Assembly: GCA_044359885.1 (NCBI GenBank)
Contig: JBIKLI010000052.1
Coordinates: 1 to 17,097, forward strand
DNA from: CAIOSQ01 sp044359885
Lineage (GTDB): Bacteria; Pseudomonadota; Alphaproteobacteria; CACIAM-22H2
DNA length: 17,097 nucleotides
Direction: 5' to 3'
The translations under genes and the position numbers were made by a program. Shown one piece after another: positions 1 through 12,694 of the stretch. A model generated the notes under the pieces. It had not been told where the DNA came from. It was given only the letters and a program-made list of their open reading frames with translations, and ran no database searches. How positions within the stretch are numbered: the first letter of the stretch is position 1; each line of letters opens with the position of its first letter.

Positions 1-1
1 C

Positions 2-49
2 GGCATCGCCAACGGCGCGCCGCAGACGCTGCTCGGCCTCTTCCGCTGA
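2..49 (+). CDS. 3' end of an unidentified protein-coding gene (partial)
   Basis: This is the C-terminal tail of a gene that begins before the window: 15 codons ending in TGA, reading GIANGAPQTLLGLFR. All 15 sense codons end in G or C, which the other two forward frames do not match, so this frame is probably the coding one. The peptide is too short to assign to a family. It is followed by GC-rich hairpins and then the rpsL promoter, so it appears to belong to a separate upstream transcription unit. Confidence 0.5.
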   Translation, partial: GIANGAPQTLLGLFR

Positions 50-72
50 TCGAGGCCTGACGGTCTCGCGCC

Positions 73-95
73 GCGGCCGGGTCCAAACCGGCCGC
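73..95 (+). terminator. GC hairpin after the upstream gene
   Basis: An 8-bp perfect stem (GCGGCCGG pairing with CCGGCCGC) with a 7-nt loop starts 24 bases after the stop codon at 47-49. There is no T-run after it, so it may act as a 3' end stabiliser or a weak or factor-assisted terminator rather than a classic intrinsic one. Confidence 0.35.
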
Positions 96-122
96 CGCGC
101 CGGCCGACTCCACCCAGAACAC

Positions 123-159
123 CACGCCGCCGTCCCGGCCAGAAGGCCGGGGCGGCGTG
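123..159 (+). terminator. Second GC hairpin after the upstream gene
   Basis: CACGCCGCC and CCGGCC on the left arm pair with GGCCGG and GGCGGCGTG on the right, around an AGAA loop, giving about 15 bp with a 3-nt bulge (132-134). No T-tract follows. It is probably part of the termination or 3' end region of the gene ending at 49. Confidence 0.4.
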
Positions 160-223
160 TCGTGTCGCCGGGCAACGGGAAAAACGAGCGCGGGACGACC
201 GCAACACGTTGCGGCGGAACGCG

Positions 224-248
224 AAAAAACCCCCAGATCATGGGGTTT
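224..248 (-). terminator. Intrinsic terminator-like hairpin, best read on the minus strand
   Basis: AAACCCC (227-233) pairs with GGGGTTT (242-248) around an 8-nt loop. Read on the minus strand, the stem ends in a run of six T (complement of A224-229), the layout of an intrinsic terminator. Read on the + strand, only three T are present and they lie within the stem. It could still work weakly both ways and insulate the rpsL promoter from the upstream gene. No minus-strand gene is evident between here and rpsL. Confidence 0.4.
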
Positions 249-258
249 GTGAGACGGA

Positions 259-282
259 TCGAAAAATCGGCGTAAAACCTTT
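259..282 (+). promoter_or_regulatory. A/T-rich tract upstream of the rpsL promoter (UP-element-like)
   Basis: Two A-tracts (A262-266 and A274-277) lie upstream of the -35 box in an otherwise GC-rich region, at about -66 to -51 from the inferred transcription start. UP elements that bind the alpha-subunit C-terminal domain occupy roughly this position at strong ribosomal promoters. The assignment rests on composition and position only. Confidence 0.35.
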
Positions 283-291
283 CGGCCATGC

Positions 292-321
292 TTGACGCTT
301 GCTCCGGCTAGCGCGTATAAG
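292..321 (+). promoter_or_regulatory. Strong sigma-70-type promoter for the rpsL operon
   Basis: The -35 box TTGACG (292-297) and the -10 box TATAAG (316-321) are separated by 18 bases; taking GTATAA as the -10 gives 17. Both boxes are close to the housekeeping consensus and stand out in this GC-rich sequence. Transcription would start near 328, leaving a leader of about 225 nt before rpsL. It is the only convincing promoter I see in the window and may drive everything to the terminator after rpoC. Confidence 0.75.
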
Positions 322-327
322 CCGCCC

Positions 328-553
328 GCCTCGGGGGAGTCGGTCGTCGGCAGCGCCGAAACACGGTTCGCCGGGGCGAAGTTTTCAGCGAGCCGTCTTC
401 GAACGGCCTCGTCGCCGAGCAAGCTCGGCGATCACCAGCCTGCAGGATCCGCCATCATACGGGGTCCCGCGGGCATTTCGTTTCGCCCGTACGCCGGATG
501 GGCCGGTGCACGGAAAAATGGCCAGCCGACGGCGGGCCGATGAGGGAAGTTGG
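328..553 (+). promoter_or_regulatory. Structured 5' leader of the rpsL operon
   Basis: The untranslated region between the inferred transcription start and the rpsL ATG contains three candidate hairpins. GCCGT/ACGGC is at 392-407, a perfect 9-base inverted repeat TCGCCGAGC/GCTCGGCGA is at 412-431, and CGGGC/GCCCG is at 470-489. None is followed by a T-run, so they do not look like an attenuator. Forward reading frames that run through here lack a ribosome-binding site. A role in feedback by a ribosomal protein, or in mRNA stability, is possible but not shown. Confidence 0.4.
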
Positions 554-925
554 ATGCCGACGATCAACCAGCTGATCGCCAAGGGACGTCACCCGAAGTC
601 CTCGCGCAACAAGGTGCCGGCCCTGCAGGGCAGCCCGCAGAAGCGTGGCGTCTGCACGCGCGTCTATACGACGACCCCGAAGAAGCCGAATTCGGCGCTG
701 CGCAAGGTCGCGAAGGTGCGTTTGACCAATGGCTTCGAGGTCATCGGCTACATCCCGGGCGAGGGGCATAACCTGCAGGAACATTCGGTGGTGATGATCC
801 GCGGCGGTCGCGTCAAGGACCTGCCAGGCGTGCGCTACCACATCCTGCGCGGCGTGCTCGATACCCAGGGCGTCAAGGATCGCAAGCAGCGCCGCTCGAA
901 GTATGGCGCCAAGCGTCCCAAGTGA
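554..925 (+). CDS. rpsL: 30S ribosomal protein S12
   Basis: S12 sits at the decoding centre of the small ribosomal subunit and helps monitor codon-anticodon pairing. The product is 123 residues, the normal bacterial length, starting MPTINQLIAKGR. The conserved loop TTTPKKPNSALRK carries Lys43, and GGRVKDLPGVRYH carries Lys88 and Asp89. Lys43 and Lys88 are the classic streptomycin-resistance positions and are wild-type here; Asp89 is the residue methylthiolated in many bacteria. The start at 554 follows a GAGGGA ribosome-binding site (542-547) and matches the family N-terminus. An in-frame extension back to 299 would run through the promoter and leader and is not credible. It is the first gene of the operon, with rpsG 20 bases downstream. 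Confidence 0.98.
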   Translation: MPTINQLIAKGRHPKSSRNKVPALQGSPQKRGVCTRVYTTTPKKPNSALRKVAKVRLTNGFEVIGYIPGEGHNLQEHSVVMIRGGRVKDLPGVRYHILRGVLDTQGVKDRKQRRSKYGAKRPK

Positions 926-945
926 GCGCGTAAGGAGAGATCGAC

Positions 946-1416
946 ATGTCCCGTCGCCGCCGCGCAGAACGCCGCGAAGTCCTTCCGGATGCGAAGTTCG
1001 GAGATACAGTGCTGACGCGTTTCATGAACGCGTTGATGTATGACGGCAAGAAATCCGCCGCCGAAAACATCGTCTACGGGGCGCTCGAGACGATCGAGCG
1101 CCGGGTCAAGGGCGATCCGGTCCGGCTCTTCCACGAGGCGCTCGACAACGTCAAGCCGGCCGTGGAAGTGCGTTCCCGCCGCGTCGGCGGCGCTACCTAT
1201 CAGGTCCCCGTCGAGGTCCGGCCAGAGCGTGGCCAGGCACTCGCGATCCGTTGGGTGATCACTGCGGCGCGCGGTCGCGGCGAGAACACGATGATGGATC
1301 GTCTCTCGGCCGAACTGATGGATGCCGCCAACAACCGCGGCGGCGCCGTCAAGAAGCGCGAAGACACGCACCGCATGGCAGAGGCCAATCGCGCCTTCGC
1401 CCATTATCGCTGGTAA
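946..1416 (+). CDS. rpsG: 30S ribosomal protein S7
   Basis: S7 is the primary assembly protein of the 30S head; it binds the 3' domain of 16S rRNA and lines the E site. The product is 156 residues, the usual bacterial length. It has the basic N-terminus MSRRRRAERREVLPD, the beta-hairpin segment RVGGATYQVPVEV and the closing motif HRMAEANRAFAHYRW. The start is set by AAGGAGAG at 932-939, six bases before ATG. In E. coli S7 represses its own operon by binding the rpsL-rpsG spacer. Here that spacer is only 20 bases, mostly ribosome-binding site, so any feedback site would have to lie elsewhere, for example in the leader before rpsL (inference). Confidence 0.98.
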   Translation: MSRRRRAERREVLPDAKFGDTVLTRFMNALMYDGKKSAAENIVYGALETIERRVKGDPVRLFHEALDNVKPAVEVRSRRVGGATYQVPVEVRPERGQALAIRWVITAARGRGENTMMDRLSAELMDAANNRGGAVKKREDTHRMAEANRAFAHYRW

Positions 1417-1438
1417 CGGATAGGAAGGCCCGTCCGCC

Positions 1439-3514
<2,076 letters not shown>

Positions 3515-3553
3515 CCGGTCCAAATTCGCCCAGGAAGGAATGGGGTTAGATCC

Positions 3554-4744
<1,191 letters not shown>

Positions 4745-4787
4745 TCGGGCGCTGCGCCGTCGCATTGCGCGCCGGCGCGTCGCGGGT

Positions 4788-4863
4788 AGGAGCATAGCTC
4801 AATTGGTAGAGCACCGGTCTCCAAAACCGGGGGTTGGGGGTTCGAGCCCCTCTGCTCCTGCCA
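4788..4863 (+). tRNA. trnW: tRNA-Trp (anticodon CCA)
   Basis: A complete 76-nt cloverleaf includes an encoded 3' CCA. The acceptor stem pairs AGGAGCA (4788-4794) with TGCTCCT (4853-4859), with discriminator G4860. The D-arm is GCTC/GAGC. The anticodon stem is CCGGT/ACCGG, with the loop CTCCAAA giving anticodon CCA at 4821-4823, which reads UGG. The T-arm has the TTCGAGC loop. tRNA-Trp directly before secE is a conserved arrangement in many proteobacteria. It lies 43 bases after tuf with no clear promoter or terminator between, so it is probably processed from the polycistronic transcript. Confidence 0.97.
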
Positions 4864-4925
4864 GCGCATCCCGAAGCCGGCAAATCGCGGCATCGGCGTC
4901 GTCGCGGGTCGGTCGGGTCACAAGT

Positions 4926-4947
4926 GAGGACGCAAGCGGGCGTCCTC
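4926..4947 (+). promoter_or_regulatory. Hairpin just upstream of the secE ribosome-binding site
   Basis: A perfect 8-bp stem, GAGGACGC (4926-4933) with GCGTCCTC (4940-4947), encloses a 6-nt loop. It lies in the 97-base tRNA-Trp/secE spacer and ends five bases before the secE Shine-Dalgarno GGAAGG. No T-run follows, so it is not an intrinsic terminator. It may mark or stabilise the new 5' end left after tRNA 3' processing (inference). Confidence 0.35.
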
Positions 4948-4960
4948 GGCGGGAAGGAAG

Positions 4961-5200
4961 ATGAGCGGCAACCAGAGCAGCGGTACGACAAGCGGCGGGA
5001 CACCGGCGCGCGTCGGCGTCGGCGAATTCTTCCGGCAGGTCCGGCAGGAGGCCAACAAGGTCTCGTGGCCGACCCGCAAGGAGACGATGATCACGACGGG
5101 CATGGTCTTCGCGATGTCCATCCTGGCAGCGCTTTTCTTCTTCCTCGTGGACTGGTTCGTGAGCCACGGCGTCAAACTGATCCTTGGGCTCGGAGGCTGA
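4961..5200 (+). CDS. secE: Preprotein translocase subunit SecE
   Basis: SecE is the small clamp subunit of the SecYEG protein-conducting channel in the cytoplasmic membrane. The product is 79 residues, the short single-span form usual outside Enterobacteria. A flexible Gly/Ser/Thr N-terminus is followed by the amphipathic helix GEFFRQVRQEANKVSWPTRKE (about 21-41) with the family signature VSWPTRKE, then one hydrophobic membrane span at about 43-63. The start follows GGAAGG (4952-4957) closely. nusG begins one base after the stop, and its ribosome-binding site lies inside the last secE codons, so the two are probably translationally coupled. Confidence 0.95.
   Translation: MSGNQSSGTTSGGTPARVGVGEFFRQVRQEANKVSWPTRKETMITTGMVFAMSILAALFFFLVDWFVSHGVKLILGLGG
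5192..5196 (+). promoter_or_regulatory. Ribosome-binding site deciding the nusG start
   Basis: GGAGG lies six bases before ATG 5202 (five intervening bases), within the 3' end of secE. It supports 5202 over the in-frame ATG at 5184, which would add six residues not typical of NusG. Confidence 0.8.
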
Positions 5201-5201
5201 T

Positions 5202-5732
5202 ATGCCGGCGCGCTGGTACGTGGTGCATGTCTATTCCGGCTTCGAGAAGAAGGTCGCCCAGACGATCCGCGAGCAGGCCCAGGCCAAGGGCATGGCGGCG
5301 ATGATCGAGGACGTGATGGTACCGACCGATTCGGTCGTCGAAATGCGCAAGAACAAGAAGGTCAATGCCGAGCGGAAGTTCTTTCCCGGCTATGTCCTGG
5401 TGAAGATGGACATGACCGACCAGACTTGGCACCTCGTGAAGAACATTCCGAAGGTGACGGCGTTTCTCGGGGACAAGACCAAGCCTCAGCCGATCACCGA
5501 CCGCGAGGCCGACCGCCTGATCAATCAGGTCAAGGAAGGCATCGAGAAGCCGAAACCGGCCATCACGTTCGAGATCGGCGAGCAGGTGCGCGTCTCCGAC
5601 GGACCGTTCACGTCCTTCAACGGAACGGTCGAGGACGTCGACGAGGAGAAATCGCGTCTCAAGGTTTCGGTATCGATCTTCGGTCGCCCGACGCCGGTCG
5701 AACTCGAATACACGCAGGTCGAGAAGGTCTGA
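5202..5732 (+). CDS. nusG: Transcription termination/antitermination factor NusG
   Basis: NusG binds the RNA polymerase clamp over the main channel, modulates pausing, and links polymerase to Rho or to ribosomal protein S10. The product is 176 residues, a normal bacterial length. It starts MPARWYVVHVYSGFEKKV, typical of the NGN domain (about 1-105), which also includes RKFFPGYVLVKM. The KOW domain is at about 120-176, with EIGEQVRVSDGPFTSFNGTV. The start at 5202 is chosen for the ribosome-binding site and the usual NusG N-terminus. It lies between secE and rplK, the standard cluster, and in this window it is in the same transcription unit as its binding partners RpoB and RpoC. Confidence 0.97.
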   Translation: MPARWYVVHVYSGFEKKVAQTIREQAQAKGMAAMIEDVMVPTDSVVEMRKNKKVNAERKFFPGYVLVKMDMTDQTWHLVKNIPKVTAFLGDKTKPQPITDREADRLINQVKEGIEKPKPAITFEIGEQVRVSDGPFTSFNGTVEDVDEEKSRLKVSVSIFGRPTPVELEYTQVEKV

Positions 5733-5855
5733 AGAGATCCGTCCCTGCCGGCGTCGTGGCGCCGGAACGGGCGGGAACGCAACCAGCAAGGCGCATGACC
5801 GGTCCCGGGGCTCCACGCGAAAGACGCCCACCGGCAGCCGCAAGGAAGGCGAAAC
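5733..5855 (+). promoter_or_regulatory. nusG-rplK spacer with GC hairpin, possible L11-operon leader
   Basis: This spacer is 123 nt, longer than those around it. It contains a 6-bp stem CCGGCG/CGCCGG with loop TCGTGG (5748-5765). I see no convincing -35/-10 pair. In E. coli this position holds the L11-operon promoter and the mRNA site bound by L1 for feedback on rplK-rplA. I could not recognise an L1-binding motif here, so any regulatory role is inferred from position alone. Confidence 0.3.
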
Positions 5856-6287
5856 ATGGCGAAAAAGATCGTCGGCTATATCAAACTGCAGGTGCCCGCG
5901 GCGCAGGCAAATCCGTCTCCGCCGATCGGGCCGGCGCTTGGTCAGCGCGGGCTGAACATCATGGAGTTCTGCAAGCAGTTCAATGCGCAGACCCAAAAGA
6001 TGGATGCCGGGACCCCGATCCCCGTCGTCATCACGGCGTTCTCGGATCGTACCTTCACGTTCGTGATGCGTACGCCCCCGGCCAGCTTCTTCCTCAAGAA
6101 GGCGGCGAAGATCGAGTCGGGCTCGAAGACGACCGGCCGCGATCCGGTCGGCAAGGTGACGACCACCCAGAGCCGCGAGATCGCGGAAAAGAAGATGGCC
6201 GACCTCAACGCGCATGACGTCGAGGCGGCGATGAAGATGATCGCCGGCTCCGCCCGGTCGATGGGCCTGCAAGTGGTGGAGGGCTGA
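5856..6287 (+). CDS. rplK: 50S ribosomal protein L11
   Basis: L11 binds 23S rRNA at the GTPase-associated centre near the stalk base; it contacts EF-G and is needed for the RelA stringent response. The product is 143 residues, the usual length. The N-terminal domain shows the proline-rich segment ANPSPPIGPALGQRGLNI and EFCKQFNAQT, which bears the thiostrepton-contact prolines in this family. The C-terminal rRNA-binding domain shows GSKTTGRDPVGKVT and the closing helix region. AAGGAAGG (5842-5849) lies six bases before ATG. rplA starts two bases after the stop, so the pair is probably translationally coupled. Confidence 0.97.
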   Translation: MAKKIVGYIKLQVPAAQANPSPPIGPALGQRGLNIMEFCKQFNAQTQKMDAGTPIPVVITAFSDRTFTFVMRTPPASFFLKKAAKIESGSKTTGRDPVGKVTTTQSREIAEKKMADLNAHDVEAAMKMIAGSARSMGLQVVEG

Positions 6288-6289
6288 CC

Positions 6290-7006
6290 ATGGCGTTCCA
6301 AGGCAAGCGCATGCGCAAGTCCTATGACGGCATCGATCGCGACAAGTCCTATGCGATCGCGGATGCGGTCAAGTTCGTGAAGGCGCGCGCGAGCGCGAAG
6401 TTCGACGAGACCGTCGAATTGTCGATCTCGCTCGGCGTCGACACCCGTCATGCGGATCAGAATGTGCGCGGCGTCGTGGCGCTCCCCTCGGGAACCGGCA
6501 AGACGGTGCGCGTGGCGGTGTTCGCCAAGGGACCGCGGGCGCAGGACGCCCAGGCGGCCGGTGCCGACCTTGTCGGCGCGGAGGATCTGGCGGAGAAGGT
6601 GCTGGCCGGTCAGATCGATTTCGATCGCGTCATCGCCGCGCCGGACATGATGGCGGTCGTCGGCAAGCTCGGCAAGGTCCTGGGACCGCGCGGTCTCATG
6701 CCCAATCCGAAGCTGGGGACGGTGACCCCGAACGTGGGTCAGGCCGTGCGCGACGTGAAGGGCGGTCAGGTCGAGTTCCGCGCCGACAAGGCCGGGATGG
6801 TCAATGTCGGCCTCGGAAAGGTCAGCTTCTCCGAGGATCAGATCGCCGCCAACATCAAGGCGCTGCTCGACGCGATCGGTCGTGCCCGGCCGTCGGGCAT
6901 CAAGGGCACCTATATCAGGAAGGCGACCCTGAGCTCGACCATGGGCCCGGGCGTCAAGCTGGATGTGGCCGGCCTCGGAGGGGCCACGGGCACGCCGGCG
7001 GCATGA
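6290..7006 (+). CDS. rplA: 50S ribosomal protein L1
   Basis: L1 forms the mobile stalk on the E-site side of the large subunit and assists release of deacylated tRNA; in E. coli it also represses rplK-rplA translation. The product is 238 residues, close to the usual 230-235. The family signature GPRGLMPNPKLGT is at about residues 130-143, preceded by GKLGKVL. The C-terminal domain I region ends with KGTYIRKATLSSTMGPGV and a short Gly/Ala tail. Its ribosome-binding site GGAGGG (6278-6283) lies within the end of rplK. The following 343-base gap before rplJ is the longest inside the cluster. Confidence 0.97.
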   Translation: MAFQGKRMRKSYDGIDRDKSYAIADAVKFVKARASAKFDETVELSISLGVDTRHADQNVRGVVALPSGTGKTVRVAVFAKGPRAQDAQAAGADLVGAEDLAEKVLAGQIDFDRVIAAPDMMAVVGKLGKVLGPRGLMPNPKLGTVTPNVGQAVRDVKGGQVEFRADKAGMVNVGLGKVSFSEDQIAANIKALLDAIGRARPSGIKGTYIRKATLSSTMGPGVKLDVAGLGGATGTPAA

Positions 7007-7106
7007 TGGAACTCCCGTCGCGCCGCGGTCTTGAACCGTGGCTTGACGGGCCGCAGGTCCGCGCCTGGTCCCCTCGGGGGCCTCGGCGCGGGCATCCTGT
7101 CCGAGA

Positions 7107-7122
7107 CTGCAGGCGCCTGCAG
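7107..7122. repeat. Perfect 16-base palindrome in the rplA-rplJ gap
   Basis: CTGCAGGC is followed immediately by its reverse complement GCCTGCAG. As RNA it would form a short stem only by opening the centre; as DNA it has the two-fold symmetry of a dimeric protein site. It sits in a non-coding, structured leader, and nothing else in the window repeats it that I noticed. Confidence 0.6.
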
Positions 7123-7237
7123 GCCCCCAGGGGTCGGCCGGCTTAATCGATCGACCGGCCTGCATAGACAGAGGAAAAACCGCATCGGAGCCTGTGGGCT
7201 CCGCGGCGGCTTGGACTTCTGGGGCAGGTTCGAGAGC

Positions 7238-7278
7238 GGGTCTCGGACGGATCCGGCGATCGGAGCCGGACGAGACCC
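7238..7278 (+). promoter_or_regulatory. Bulged stem-loop in the rplJ leader
   Basis: The outer stem GGGTCTCG (7238-7245)/CGAGACCC (7271-7278) is a perfect 8 bp. The inner stem TCCGGC (7252-7257)/GCCGGA (7265-7270) is 6 bp with a 7-nt loop. A one-sided bulge of six bases (7246-7251) separates them on the 5' side and nothing does on the 3' side. A sharply bent, asymmetrically bulged helix is the kind of site L10(L12)4 recognises. I could not fit a canonical kink-turn with tandem G-A pairs. Confidence 0.5.
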
Positions 7279-7337
7279 TGGTGGAACCGGCCCAGCGGCT
7301 GACCGCGCGGTATGCGTGGCCTGCCGACGGGCCAAAC

Positions 7338-7342
7338 AGGAG
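7338..7342 (+). promoter_or_regulatory. Ribosome-binding site deciding the rplJ GTG start
   Basis: AGGAG lies seven bases before GTG 7350. This site, together with the family N-terminus, favours 7350 over the in-frame ATG at 7194, which lies inside a leader hairpin without a Shine-Dalgarno sequence. Confidence 0.8.
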
Positions 7343-7349
7343 ACGATCC

Positions 7350-7868
7350 GTGGACCGTTCCGAGAAGGAGAAACTGGTCGCCTCGCTGCACGGAGTCCTG
7401 AAGGACGCCTCGCTCGTCGTCGTGACGCAGCAGTCGGGCCTGACGGTCGCCGAAGTCACCGATTTGCGTCGGCGGATGCGTGCAGCAGGTGCCAGCTTCA
7501 AAGTCGCGAAGAACAGGCTCACGCGTCGTGCCCTGGAGGGAACGCCCTTCCAGGGCCTCGGTCACTTGTTCAAGGGTCCGACCGCTATCGCCTTCAGCCG
7601 CGACCCCGTCGCGGCCGCGAAGGTGGCGGTCGAATTCTCGGGCAAGAACGAGAAGCTCAAGGTCATCGGCGGCGGTCTGGGCGACAAGATGCTCGATCCG
7701 ACCGCGATCAAGGCGCTGGCGACCCTGCCTTCGCTCCCGGAACTCCGGGCGAAGCTGCTGGGCACCATCGTCGCGCCGGCGACCAGGCTTGCGACCGTCA
7801 TCCGCGCGCCGGCATCCCAGCTTGCGCGCGTCATCGACGCCAAGGCCAAGAAGACGGCCGAAGGCTGA
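7350..7868 (+). CDS. rplJ: 50S ribosomal protein L10
   Basis: L10 anchors two or three L12 dimers to the ribosome stalk base and usually represses its own operon when in excess. From the GTG start the product is 172 residues, the normal length. It begins (f)MDRSEKEKLVASL, as in alphaproteobacterial L10. The globular N-terminal domain includes SGLTVAEVTDLRRRMR and FKVAKNRLTRRAL. The C-terminal helix that binds L12 dimers ends in RVIDAKAKKTAEG. An upstream ATG in the same frame would add 52 residues encoded by the structured leader and is unlikely. rplL follows after 54 bases. Confidence 0.95.
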   Translation: MDRSEKEKLVASLHGVLKDASLVVVTQQSGLTVAEVTDLRRRMRAAGASFKVAKNRLTRRALEGTPFQGLGHLFKGPTAIAFSRDPVAAAKVAVEFSGKNEKLKVIGGGLGDKMLDPTAIKALATLPSLPELRAKLLGTIVAPATRLATVIRAPASQLARVIDAKAKKTAEG

Positions 7869-7922
7869 GCCAGACCTCGTCAATCCAGAACCAGATATCC
7901 AAGCCAATCCAGGAGAACAGCT

Positions 7923-8300
7923 ATGGCCGATCTCGCCAAACTCGTCGACGACCTGTCCGCCCTCACCGTGCTCGAGGCGGCCGAACTCACCAAGATGCTC
8001 GAGGAGAAGTGGGGCGTCTCCGCCGCCGCGCCGGTGGCCGTGGCCGCCGCTGCCGCGCCGGGTGCCGCCGCCGCGCCTGCCGCCGAGCAGACGGAGTTCA
8101 CCGTCATCCTCAAGGAAGCCGGTGCCAACAAGATCAACGTGATCAAGGAAGTGCGCGCGATCACGGGTCTCGGCCTCAAGGAAGCCAAGGATCTGGTCGA
8201 GGGCGCGCCGAAGACCGTCAAGGACGGCGTCAGCAAGGACGACGCCGCCAAGCTCAAGAAGCAGCTCGAGGGCGCGGGCGCGACCGTCGAGGTCAAGTAA
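7923..8300 (+). CDS. rplL: 50S ribosomal protein L7/L12
   Basis: L12 is the multicopy stalk protein that recruits translational GTPases such as EF-G and EF-Tu, both also encoded in this window. The product is 125 residues, normal for the family. The N-terminal dimerisation domain (about 1-32) includes KLVDDLSALTVLEAAELTK. An Ala/Pro-rich hinge follows (about 33-54), then the C-terminal factor-binding domain (about 57-125) with EFTVILKEAGANKINVIKEV and GLKEAKDLVEGAPK. AGGAGA (7911-7916) lies six bases before ATG. L12 is needed in several copies per ribosome, so its level should exceed that of rpoB downstream, which the hairpin at 8324-8350 may help achieve. Confidence 0.97.
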   Translation: MADLAKLVDDLSALTVLEAAELTKMLEEKWGVSAAAPVAVAAAAAPGAAAAPAAEQTEFTVILKEAGANKINVIKEVRAITGLGLKEAKDLVEGAPKTVKDGVSKDDAAKLKKQLEGAGATVEVK

Positions 8301-8323
8301 CCCCGCCTCGCCGCGCGCGGCGG

Positions 8324-8350
8324 CCGGGCGGTCCCGATCGGGCCGCCCGG
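8324..8350 (+). terminator. Strong GC hairpin in the rplL-rpoB spacer, possible attenuator or processing site
   Basis: CCGGGCGG (8324-8331) pairs with CCGCCCGG (8343-8350). The stem continues as CCC/GGG around a GATC loop, with T8332 bulged, giving 11 bp. No T-run follows, so termination would be partial at best. In E. coli the equivalent spacer holds an attenuator and an RNase III site that lower rpoBC relative to rplJL. The same role here is inferred from position. A further GC-rich inverted repeat (GGCCGG/CCGGCC) lies just downstream, at about 8357-8394. Confidence 0.4.
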
Positions 8351-8454
8351 ACCGCAGGCCGGCCGCGCGCGGGCCAGGGCGGCCGCCGGCCGGATACGAG
8401 TACCAATTGTGGGTCGCCGCGCCATCGCGCGTGGCGCACCCCGAGATCGAGGAA

Positions 8455-8460
8455 AGAGGA
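8455..8460 (+). promoter_or_regulatory. Ribosome-binding site deciding the rpoB start
   Basis: AGAGGA lies five bases before ATG 8466. It supports this start, since the resulting MLQSFTGRKRIRKSFGRI is the family N-terminus. The in-frame GTG at 8409 would add 19 residues and has no ribosome-binding site. Confidence 0.8.
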
Positions 8461-8465
8461 AACCG

Positions 8466-12635
<4,170 letters not shown>

Positions 12636-12694
12636 CCGCCCGCGACGCCACTTGAACGATATCCGGCCGCTGCCGCGCGCGGCGGCCGATTTGC

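Larger units (their letters stand above)
7007..7349 (+). promoter_or_regulatory. Structured rplJ leader, candidate L10(L12)4 autoregulatory region
   Basis: This gap of 343 bases holds no gene I can support but much inverted-repeat structure. It includes a perfect 16-base palindrome at 7107-7122, GGCCGG/CCGGCC at 7135-7160, a 7-bp stem CGGAGCC/GGCTCCG with a TGTG loop at 7186-7203, and a bulged two-part stem at 7238-7278. In E. coli and many other bacteria an L10 leader at this position is bound by the L10-L12 complex to repress rplJL translation. Two -35-like boxes (TTGAAC 7031, TTGACG 7043) have no matching -10. Whether the structure matches the L10 leader consensus was not tested. Confidence 0.55.

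Noticed and set aside
299..553. N-terminal extension of S12 back to 299
   Set aside because: It would start between the -35 and -10 boxes of the promoter. S12 has a fixed length of about 123 residues, and a good ribosome-binding site precedes 554.
5184..5201. Earlier ATG for nusG at 5184
   Set aside because: The GGAGG at 5192-5196 serves ATG 5202, and NusG normally begins close to the WYVVHVYSG motif.
7031..7048. Two -35-like boxes (TTGAAC, TTGACG) after rplA suggesting an L10-operon promoter
   Set aside because: The expected -10 positions are GC-rich, with no TATAAT-like sequence for either box.
7194..7349. Earlier ATG for rplJ at 7194
   Set aside because: It lies inside a leader hairpin without a ribosome-binding site and would add 52 residues of atypical sequence.
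8409..8465. Earlier GTG for rpoB at 8409
   Set aside because: There is no Shine-Dalgarno site before it, and RpoB normally starts just before SFTGRKRIRKSFGRI.
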